NCBI RefSeq assembly: GCF_028009165.1
Contig: NW_026611615.1
Coordinates: forward strand, 124,001 to 188,000
DNA: 64,000 bases
From: Akanthomyces muscarius
Lineage: Eukaryota; Ascomycota; Sordariomycetes; Hypocreales; Cordycipitaceae
Reading direction: 5' to 3'
Both the position numbers and the translations under genes were made by a program. The notes below the pieces were generated by a model. The model saw nothing but the letters and a program-made list of their open reading frames with translations. It made no database searches and was not told where the DNA came from. Below are positions 54,721-64,000 of this stretch, piece after piece. The stretch's first letter is position 1, and the number at the start of each line of letters is the position of its first letter.

Positions 54721-57104
54721 ATTAGTTAGGAAGCTTCTTTCGACAGACAGTGATGGGCACCGTGCTAGAACTACCTAATTAGATGCGAGAGAGGCGTTGG
54801 AGGTGCGTGGGAAAAATATCGATGCTATCAACACACTTTGTAATTTATCATGTTATTGCTACTATTAGTAGCACATTATCATCTGGCACTACACGCTGAG
54901 GTGTGTAGTGATTTTTCAGCGTAATTGAGGTGGTCTCTCCCAACTGCTGTATATCCTCGCGCTCGTAGGCAACAGTGGTGGCGGCGACGCTGCACATCAA
55001 GGCACAATGCAGGTCCATGGCTCAAACCCTTCTCTTTTTGAGCTTTCTGACTAAAGAAGCGAGTGTATTCGGCAAATCGAGCTGACGGATCGCGTGTTAG
55101 AGCCTCCTGGGCCTATTCTCGACGCAAGCTGGGCGGAGTGTACGATTTGGCGCAGCGACTGGGCCACCTGTGCTGGCCCGCGTCTACTGCGAATCTCTGG
55201 ACGCTGTTCAATTACATGGAAAGTTGCAACATCCTCCGCTCGTGTCATTGCCAAAATATGAGGCTTGAGAGATTTTCTGGCACCAATTGCACCTAGGCTC
55301 GCAGCATCTGCACCTCCTCCGGGCTGTCAATGACATGCGATGAGCAGCGATGAGCGGCCTGCTACTGCTTTCTTAGGTTGGTGACTTTAGTACAGAATTT
55401 CTCAATGTCTTTCACAAAGCTTTTTCAGCGCGTTGGCATGGCCAAACTTTTGACCGCAATGGTCCAAAGTCGGCGACCGCCACGCCATCGCTGGTCAAGC
55501 GGAATAGACGCCTAGCATAGCCTTCAGGATCACTATCGTTGGCGAGAATCCGAACGGAGTACAACCGGAGTGGCGGGGTTATTCGCCGGCTCTAACAGCC
55601 AAGGTGCCACCTGGTGAGCACCGAGAAGTTTCAATACCAGCCCTGATGCTAGCCTCCACGTCATACCAACACACATGGCGGGTTATTCTCTCACCTGTCT
55701 CATATAACAAGAGATTAAAGCAATTTTCTTTCTCGCAGTGTGTCTTCTTGTCAAGGGTACACCCCCCCCCCCCCCCCCCTTGAAGGGATATGGCCAACCT
55801 TCCACGTACTGCGTCGCTGGATGGGCAGGACGGCGGGCGCTCGCTAACTAACTGGCGGTTGCGCATGCGACACTGGTCTGCTAAAAGCACCGAGGGCGGC
55901 TTTAAGAAGCTAATAGAATGAATTAAATAGATTTTGTTTATTGATAATAATTCTGAAGTGAGTATACATACTCTTGGCCCGTCCTTCTGTCATGCAGCAG
56001 CTAATCGACCCTGATTCCTGGCCCTCCTCTCCTGACTATCACTGCCATCTGACCCCGCGCCACAGCAATGCAGCGATGCAGCGAGACGGCACCACAGCGA
56101 CAGCCTACTGTCAACTAAACAAGAGACATTCACCCAGCAGAGTGGCAGCGAGGCTTCCAACGGGCAGGCAGTCAAGGACCGAGCCGCGAGCCGTTAAGCA
56201 GGTCAAATGGCATGCCTAACACTTGTAGGTAGGGAAGCAGTCGACCAGTAGGTGAAGTAGAATGTAAATCAGCGAGCTCGCGATTGTATTGTCGAGCGAT
56301 TTTCTATTCTTGCGAAGGCGTAACGGTGGACGTATGTGTGCGTATGCGAGCGCCCACGCCAATATAACGGTGTATTAAGTCCCTTGTATTCTTGCTACAG
56401 ACACCAGATTTCCGTTTAATGGAAAATAATTACATCATTTGGGCAGTTGCTGCTTAAGCTGTTCTTAAATCATGAAATGCACCGTCGGCGGGTATCTCTT
56501 GTGCGACCGTGCCTGCTAGTTAGTTTCGCCACATTAAGATTTGCCACCGCAGGCTACCCAGACAGCATCATGGCATTACCCTCCTAGAAGGCGGTTCTCA
56601 CTTGTGTATTTTTTACGTTCGGCTGCTCGAAATGAGTTCCGTGAATTCTATCCTCTGTGAGTTGCTCAGTTCGTGTCGCGTTTTCATTCTATGCACTGTA
56701 ATCTGCGGCCACACTCGCACTGATTGATAAGTGCTAGTGGTCGCACTCGCTGATTGATAAAAAGCTAAGTTAGCTACCATGAGATTCGGCGGCTTGCCAA
56801 CTTAGTCTGCTCAAGGTTGCAAATGATAGAATGTTCGCGTGATCACGCAACATCTTGCGATGCACTGCTCCGAGTTCAGTCTGGAATAAGGCTCAGGAAG
56901 ACTTCGCCATCCATGTCTGCCAAACGACCCACGGGCTGTGCATCAAGCCACTCAGTCCTCGGCTCTTTGTCCCCTGTTCTGGAACCAAACATACCGTTTG
57001 GCGTCATACGATGATCCACCACTGATGAAAGATCTCTTTGACGAAGTTTGCGCACTGGAAATCATGTCAGGGATGTTGCTGGTTCTCCAAAACAAAGATA
57101 AATA
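54721..57104. other. Gene-poor region with poly-C tract
   Basis: About 2.4 kb without a supported gene. An 18-base C run lies at 55762-55779. Open frames are short and unremarkable. Confidence 0.5.
55762..55779. repeat. Poly-C homopolymer, 18 nt
   Basis: The longest homopolymer in the window. Non-coding, likely length-variable. Confidence 0.9.
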
Positions 57105-57612
57105 TCAAATCTCGCTTGTCCTGCCAAAATGTAGTGCGGCGTTGGCACCCAACTCTGAAAGGCCTGCCATGGCTTCACTTGGAATTTCGTATTCGGTTGG
57201 TTGGTGTTCGGGGGGGTTCCGACCACTTGTCGCAGGGCGGCGTAGGTGATATTTGCGCAGTCCATACTGGGCTGTTGAAAGGTGCTATCTTAGATAGAGC
57301 ATGAGTGTGCTCGACAGCGTGTGTCATACCTGAGTTTCTGGCCATCAGGGCAGTAATGCATGCATCCGTCTGTGACGAAGTCCTGCCACGATAACCGTTC
57401 GGCGACAGTAGCCAGGGCTCAGGCGGCCTCTGGTCTTCCTTTTCATACATCTCATCGTCTTTTACAATTTTACAGGTTAGTCGAAGATTTTGGTCAGTGC
57501 AATTTTTGTGCACCTCGCTTGCCATGAGGGCGGATTGATATCGTGCTTCGAGACTGCGGTCGCCGCGCCGAGAGGATGCCATGTAAGCACGTTCTTGGTT
57601 CTCCGTGTGCAC
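57105..57612 (-). pseudogene. Degenerate gene with a fungal HKKRTGR-type motif region
   Basis: A two-exon model, 57612-57330 and 57271-57105, with a 58-nt intron (GTATGA...ACAG); 149 residues, length divisible by three. The segment EVHKNCTDQNLRLT...DDEMYEKED resembles a motif I remember from conserved fungal proteins of unknown function (IHKKRTGR.LR.TE....EEMYEEED). Where it departs, several changes (R to C, G to D, R to Q) are single C-to-T or G-to-A steps. That pattern is expected from repeat-induced point mutation or neutral decay. A truncated but expressed small protein is also possible. The motif comparison is from memory. Confidence 0.4.
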
Positions 57613-59805
57613 GGCGGTCTGGGTCTCGGTGTTTTATTAGCAAAAGAGCAAGCAATGACCACTCGCTTTAGAAATTTGCCATTTGGGACTTCCTCTCCAG
57701 CTCGTGCTCTTCGTCGCCCCCGTCATCCGCAAAGCTTCTTTTCCGGTCCCTGCCGTGGTGGGCTGCTGTCGGATTTGACATGTTGACACGGTTTGAGACT
57801 TATACACAGTACGACAAGAAGTTTGACGTTTTTTTTTTTAGAAACTGTGTTTGGTGGCCCTAATATGTAAGGTGCATATTTGCTGTTTAGATGGTATCTT
57901 CGTTTACTTCATCTAATACTGCGGGTGATGGGATGCGGACGAAGAAGTGTAGAAGCGGAGGGTATGGAGTATTTAAGTAAACGCATCACGCTATTCGTAT
58001 TAGGCCAGGGCCATTCCTAGTTCTCTCGCAAGGATTCTTTCTTGTGGTAAAATGACAGAGCTACTGGGAGATACATGCTACGCGCTCGAAGAATATCCTC
58101 CAGGAGCGCCGGCTCGGAGGTTATCCGGAATAAGGAGCTCACTATCAGATCTCAAGTTAACGGATTTACTTGTAACTCCTTGTAGTATCTGATGCCATCG
58201 TTCAGCTACATACAGACAAGGGCTATCTGCAGAATTGGTCACTGATCCTGATACGAACACCTGCTGACCGCAGCTATTTATTCCTTTTGCAGTGTCATAT
58301 TTCGGACAATAGGGGGAAGGACGGCGAAATAGCTACATCACAAAGGAACTGATCCGACAGTCTTCGTCGCTGTCAGGCAACAAAGTGGGTAGCAGAACAA
58401 GCCACCAAAAAACGTGCTGTAACCCTGTAGATGTGATTTGGTACGATGTGATGAGTCGAAAATGCAATGAAACACTCTTGTAGAGCTGACGGTAATTACC
58501 AATAATTACTTATATTTAATCTGTGCCTTTGTATGCAAGTACAGCGGATAGAAGATGGACCACGGATGGAGCTACGAGTTATTTTGCTACCCGTCTGCAC
58601 GGCTAAAGGACACGAGTTAGCCATTAACCCCTGTCTAGCCCCAAGACAAGTGGCGTCCACACCGGAGGAGCGGTCCGGGGATTGTTACTGGTTGGAAGCG
58701 ACGACAGGTGGTCTAGAACCATGTAACCATAGTCGAGGGTCTTAACAATTAACCCAGGGCACACCACCCCAACACCCCTCCCTGCCTCGTGTCGTACCGC
58801 ATTATGTACCGTTGGCCTAGGTGTGCCCTGGAATAAAGGTTCCGTATGCGACACGATTACAGAGGCTTAGGCTAGCATGAAAAACGGGCGAGAAGGATTC
58901 GGCATGGCGAGATTTTCCTAGACACTCTTGTTTGTTTTGAAATCAATCCACAAAGGGTCGACCAATTTCAACGACCAAACTTTGAATCAAGGGCATTACT
59001 CGAGCGCGGTGGACCGAATGGGCACGTCGAGCTGGTCAACTGGTGTAGGGCTTGCGTAGGATTTGTGGCTGGCCTTCTCGAGGATAGTTCTGCGGCTAAT
59101 TATCCCCGGGGCTACAACATTTGCGAGGTAACACAAAAGGCTGAGCTAGGCACTGCCGGCCGTCGATCCGCGCTGCAGTAAGCTCCAGACATCGTGGGCC
59201 ATGGCTTTTCTTTGCTTTCATATTTTTCAAAGTAAATCACTGCAGTTCGCCTGTGGGCATCCACCACCAACTGCCTGCCTCTCAGCCTGAATGGCCAAAG
59301 CTTATGCGGCCAATCGGAGGCCCCGGAGCCCGTTCTGTCGGCCGACGTGAATGCTCGATTGAATTGGTTCGTCACAGCGAGCCCCCAGCATCACGCTGGG
59401 TTGATCTCTTGCAGAGAAGACTAGTCTACCAGTACGAACTATGCGCTGTTAGCGGCCTGTGTGCTGGGCACCGTGGTCGTCTCTCTCTGGGCGAGCCTAA
59501 AGTGATTTTGAGACAACCATCAGGTCAGGTCCATACGAAAACGTAATTTTCCATGCTAGATTTTGTGCCATCATGAATTTTTTGCAACTTGACACTTTAC
59601 TTCTCCATCACCACGCCAAAGTAGTAGCAGCGGTGCTGGGCGGATGCAACGGAGCTCCATGACGCCATAGTAACGTCAGGACACTCGCTATATCGTAGTC
59701 ACAATCATCCAATCTGTCAAACATTGTCAAGAACAAACATATAATTTGTGACAGCTAAATTTCACTTCCCGTCCCTTGTTTTAGATTCCCTACCCTCACA
59801 CCACC
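57613..59805. other. Gene-poor region upstream of acetate kinase
   Basis: About 2.2 kb. A 12-bp perfect inverted repeat pair lies at 58754-58765 and 58820-58831. The last few hundred bases carry the acetate kinase promoter. No supported gene. Confidence 0.5.
58754..58831. repeat. 12-bp inverted repeat pair, 78-bp unit
   Basis: CCAGGGCACACC at 58754-58765 and its exact reverse complement at 58820-58831, enclosing 54 bp. It could be the ends of a very small non-autonomous element or a hairpin. No flanking target duplication was obvious. Confidence 0.75.
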
Positions 59806-61117
59806 ATGAAGGTCATTGTCGCGGTAAACGCTGGGTCCAGCTCCGTCAAGCTATCAGCTTACACTAGAGAGAGCGTCGGATCGCCTACGGAGATCGGTAA
59901 CGCTGAAGTCAGTGCACTTGGCGGAGAGTCCGCTAGGCTCAAGTATTCTCGGCATGGCGAATCCGTCAAGGATGACAAGGCAGGGAAAGCAGGCGAATCT
60001 CACGAAGCGGCTTTCCGAACCATGGTGGATATTCTCATCCAAGACTCTCAATTGCGCCAAGTCCAGAGCATGGAAGATATTGGCTTGATCTGCCACAGGG
60101 TTGTCCACGGCGGTGACTTTGAGGACTGCCAGATCGTTACGGAGCAAACCTACAAGCAGCTGGAAGAATTGGTTGACCTGGCTCCGTTACATAATGGAAA
60201 CGCCATGGGAATCATCCGATGCTGCTTCAACCTGCTTCCCAACAGCAAGAACATGGCCTGCTTCGATTCTCAATTTCACAAGACCATTCCGAAGCATATT
60301 GCCACATACCCCATTAACCAGGACATGGCAGCTCGTAAGGGCCTCCGCAAGTATGGATTTCACGGGCTCAGCTATGCGTACATCGCGAGGCAGACGGCTC
60401 TACACCTGGGAAAGGACATGGACAGATTGAACATCATTGCACTGCATTTAGGTAGCGGAGCCAGTGCCTGCGCCATCAAGCACGGCCGTAGTTGGGACAC
60501 CAGCATGGGCTTGACGCCGGTGTCTGGCCTCCCCGGCGCGACGCGTAGCGGGAGCATTGATCCCAGGTATGTACGCCGCACACACCGCCACAAAGGCCTG
60601 CGCTGGTCGCTATCGGCTGACACTAAAATTTCCAATCAGTCTGGTCTTCCACTATACCAGCTCTGCGGGTAAGCTGTCGTCCTCCGCCACGGATGAGCTG
60701 CACATCACCCGCGCCGAGCAGATTCTCAACTCGGAGAGCGGGTGGCACGCCCTCGCTGGAACAAAGGATTTCGGCATAATCGCCACCTCAAATGATACCA
60801 AGCACAGGCTTGCTTTTGATATATTTGTCGACCGCATATGTGCGTTTGTGGGGAGCTACTATGTCTCACTGCGTGGTGATGTGGACGCCTTGGTGTTTGC
60901 CGGTGGCATTGGTGAGAAGAGCTCGCAACTTCGCAGTGCAGTCACGGACGAGTTGGAGTGTTTGGGCTTTATCCTGGATAGCGGCGCTAACAGCCAAAGC
61001 ATGTCGCGAACCGTTGAAGACATTAGCGGGCCAGATGCACAGCACAGAGTCCTGGTGTGCCGGGTTGACGAGCAGCTCGAGATGGCGAGGCTCTGTAGCC
61101 AGTCAACCAACCCATAG
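59806..61117 (+). CDS. Acetate kinase
   Basis: A 412-residue acetate/sugar kinase-fold enzyme interconverting acetate plus ATP and acetyl phosphate plus ADP. In fungi it usually works with phosphoketolase, which is not in this window. Exons are 59806-60566 and 60640-61117, with a 73-nt intron (GTATGT...ATCAG). Conserved sites are present: VNAGSSSVKLS at the N-terminus, HRVVHGG with the substrate Arg, CFDSQFHKTIP with the catalytic Asp, LGSGASACAI, GATRSGSIDP with the catalytic Arg, and FAGGIGEKS with the metal-binding Glu. The enzyme appears complete and active. Cytosolic, as no targeting signal is seen. Confidence 0.95.
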
Positions 61118-62984
61118 CTAAGGACAATGTAACTTCCCATGAAAGGAAAAGGGTATCGCGTCTTTGAACTCGTCCTGGTGACTGTCAAGCAGGGGTAACC
61201 ACCAAGTGGCGAGGCCCAAATAACGGCCATGCATGTCTGCGCTCGCGTCCACGCCACGGCGGCCAGTTTCTACCTATATTCGGATGGGGTACATTAATAA
61301 CAAGCCAAGCATTCTGTGGCTCTCCAAGCCTTGTTGGAGGGAGGGAAGGCTGTCTGCGTGGGACTGCTCCCCTTCGAGGGCGGTACTCCTCTTTAATTAG
61401 TGACAACGATGGCCCGTAGTTTTACGGGATACAGTACTGGGAGCAAACAATTTTTGGTCTCATCTGCTTTGGAGACCCGGAGACTAGTCTTCTTTAACTC
61501 ATTGTCGTGCAATAAGTAATCACAAAGACTCCTTGACGGAGCCGAGTGTCTGATGTTACCGTGGCTGATGAGCAGGCAGGGATTCGGCGTAATGCGTGGT
61601 GGTCTCGCCGTGAGCCTATCCGTCCCTATCCCCGTCATTGCAATGTGTCCGCTGGCGTCAAGAGGCAGCGCAACTGTGTCAAACCCGCCCTGTCCGTGGA
61701 ACGCATTATTCGACTACAATAGGATCACTCGCTGGAATGCCCATCACTCCCATCGGCCAGCGCGAAAACTCCAGCAGGCTCACTTGCAAGGATAATAGCC
61801 AATAAAAATACCACAAATTCGAGGAAGTTTGCTTTTACAGGGTATTCCTCACGTGCAGAGAGCCACGGGCAACTGCCTGGATCTTAGTGCATCCAAACGG
61901 CCGGAACAGCAGTACGACTTCCTTATTGGTGAGTTAGTGACGTAGTAAGTGGCAAAGGTGGGCAGAAGATCTTCTTGGAGCCTTTGAGCACTTGAACGGT
62001 CGATAAACAATACATTCTCAGTAGAGTATCTAATTTGAGATGACATTGATTGCCCGGAACCTGTAGCCATTGCCAAAAGCCCACAAATACTGGCAAAGCA
62101 CATGCGAATGGGGATCACGATCACAACCCAGACCCGGGACCATCGAAACTCTTCTCTTGCAGGCGGGTCAAGTGACCTCCCGGATCCCTCAACAAGGCGT
62201 TCCAATGAGTGTGAGAATGTTACGACATCATGGCCTGCAGTGGCAACTAGTCATGCAGCTGCGAGTACTCCTCTTCCCCGACGCCCCCGGGCAGGGTTGT
62301 TGATGACCAGAGATGTCAAGGCCCTGCACAAAAGTTCGCCTCTGGCAGTCTCGGTCGCTACTCTTTGCACCCATCTGCGGCAGACCGGGGGCTCGACACC
62401 ATCTCGTTCGCTAGCTGCTGGCTGCCCAACACGCCACCCGAACAACCCCGTTGCCCTAGCACGGCGTGCGCAGCAACCCCTACTGGCGATACCCCATTGT
62501 TTAAATGCGCCAGGTGCTGAACAACTTATCATGCACTTGCCCAGTGCGGCTGATTGGCCGGATGGGGGCGAGCGTCTGTCGGTTGGCAAGCCTGGGTTGC
62601 AATCTTGTAGTTGACGGGCCAGTTTCTGCAGTGAGACTAGACTTGGTAGCAGCGCACACTCTGTTTGCCCGCAGCGGGACGCTGAGGGTGTTGAGTATCA
62701 ATCTACTCAGGGTGCAAAGTGTGGAGTCTACGAGCCAGTGACGCCTCAGTTTTCACTTTGCTCTCCTCGGGTCCCCGCGCACAGTGACGCTTTGCCTGCC
62801 ACAGCCCTGCCTTTTGCCGCTTTCAGCCCCCCTCCCACCATCTCCCTGTCCGCTGCAGTGGCCCAGTTGTATCGGAGCTCAATCCCGGTACAAAGGACTG
62901 GACGACTCGCCCATTCTTTTCCCTTGCACCAGTAGATGGTAACAAAAAAAACGTTGCGAAGCCGAAAAAGGGCTCCCTGCAAGT
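61118..62984. other. Intergenic region
   Basis: About 1.9 kb between acetate kinase and the following same-strand regulator gene. Several short frames without motifs; a CT-rich leader precedes 62985. No element recognised. Confidence 0.5.
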
Positions 62985-64000
62985 ATGCCGCGTCGGCAAT
63001 CAGTCGCACATCACGCTTGCGAGCTCTGTCGTCAGAGAAAGCGAAAGGTGAGATGAAGATGCCCGTCAGTTGGTTGATTACGCAACTAATCAACGTCTGG
63101 CTTTGCTTTTCGGCGAGTAGTGCGACGGAGATGGCACGCACCCTTGCAAGTCGTGCCATGAGACTGGCACGGACTGTGTTTATCTGGCGACCACACGTGT
63201 CTCCAAAGCAGATTTACGTGACAGACTGGCCAAGCAAGAGGAGGAACATTTGCACGACAAAGTTGTGCTAGATGCCATATGCTCTCGAAACACGAGTTTT
63301 GCGGAGATGATGAACATCGTACAGCGGCTGCGTGATAGCCAGCCGCGCTCCGAAGTTGCAGAAATGTTAACGAAAAGATCCACTAGCCGCAATGGAAGCA
63401 GAAAAGGTACGATAAGAAATGTTTGTTTGGACAGCTCAATTTAGCTGCATACCTTGGATGAACGACTTTGGCGTCCTAACTGCAAGTTTTGTGCTAGGCC
63501 GCTCTTCGTCTTCTATGCGGACCCCCCTTTCGCCCGTTAGTCCTGGGACACTTCTCCCAAGCACCCGGCATAGTTCGATAAGTTCAGTGCAGTCAGATGC
63601 AACGTCGCCGACGGCAATCCCCACTGCGACAATGCGGTTTCGGACCAACCTGGTCTACTACAGATCGCAAATTCCGCAACTATTGGACACCATCCTGGCA
63701 CGAGACTGTCTTTCATTCTGCCCAATCAGCGAAAAAGAATTTCTCCGCGATTTCGAGTCTGGTTCTGGTCCGCACTGCTCCCCAGCTCTCCTGGACGCCC
63801 TCCTCGCCTTGGCAACGTTGTTGGTCCAGGGAACGGTTGCCGCCATCATTGCGCCTCGTTTGGAGGACAAATCCCAAGAAGAGCTTGGCGACAGTTTTGC
63901 AAAGGAGGCCATAGCTTCATTGTACAACGCAGCCGGACTACCGCAGCGCATGGCAGATATACAGGCGCTGGGTATACTGGCGCTGTACTGTCTTGGCTGT
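62985..64000 (+). CDS. Zn2Cys6 fungal transcription factor, 5' part
   Basis: The N-terminal part of a nuclear zinc-cluster regulator, cut by the window end. Exons are 62985-63047, 63121-63406 and 63498 onward, with introns of 73 nt (GTGAGA...GTAG, branch ACTAAT) and 91 nt (GTACGA, branch CTAAC, CTAG). The first splice completes the cluster: CELCRQRKRK joined to CDGDGTHPCKSC then DCVY. A linker and helix follow (ADLRDRLAKQEEEHLHDK), and exon 3 opens into the fungal-specific middle homology region (LDTILARDCLSFCPISEKEF, ALLDALLALATL). The start MPRRQSVAHHACELC is short but typical. No gene cluster context is visible to suggest a target. Confidence 0.9.

Overview
The window looks like a 64 kb piece of a filamentous ascomycete chromosome, most likely Sordariomycetes and probably Hypocreales. 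The genes carry short introns (46-93 nt) with GT...AG ends and CTAAC/CTGAC-type branch sites, there are no operons, and intergenic gaps are long. The proteins are fungal types: Dicer-like 2, Zn2Cys6 regulators, eqolisin, laccase and copper amine oxidase. Splice models were built by hand. Every multi-exon model reported as intact and complete within the window sums to a whole number of codons.

Layout. 0-10 kb: 3' part of a laccase, a membrane-anchored short-chain dehydrogenase, an intact M3 metallopeptidase, a very small two-exon secreted protein, and a copper amine oxidase. 10-20 kb: a decayed Cys-rich gene, an enoyl-CoA hydratase-like gene, a 1045-residue F-box-like/zinc-motif/SDR fusion, and mitochondrial TAM41. 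20-25 kb: gene-poor. 25-43 kb: the densest block, with a Ser-rich unknown protein, a complete dcl2, a basic nuclear-type protein, a dual-specificity-phosphatase-like protein, a small protein of bacterial look with a duplicated tail, SUV3 helicase, a VAMP7-type R-SNARE and a conserved-looking 81-residue protein. 43-53 kb: a glutamic peptidase with an in-frame stop, a metallo-beta-lactamase-fold enzyme, a frameshifted second M3 peptidase and a Zn2Cys6 regulator. 53-64 kb: gene-poor sequence with a GGCT-type repeat field, a degenerate gene with RIP-like changes, acetate kinase, and the 5' part of a second Zn2Cys6 regulator.

How genes fit together. TAM41 (cardiolipin precursor synthesis) and SUV3 (mitochondrial RNA degradosome helicase) are mitochondrial housekeeping genes. 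dcl2 serves RNA silencing. Laccase, amine oxidase, eqolisin and the small secreted protein belong to the secreted or cell-surface repertoire. I see no biosynthetic gene cluster with a backbone enzyme, no CRISPR, and no recognisable tRNA, rRNA or intact transposon.

The recurring theme is gene decay beside intact copies. Examples are the broken M3 paralogue, the eqolisin stop, the decayed Cys-rich gene, the degenerate 57 kb gene and the leftover 3' tail at 37.9 kb. The most unusual intact items are the F-box-like/zinc/SDR fusion with a degraded SDR active site, the zinc-cluster regulator whose intron keeps the reading frame, and the small gene with a duplicated terminal segment. I did not find a convincing new multi-gene system.
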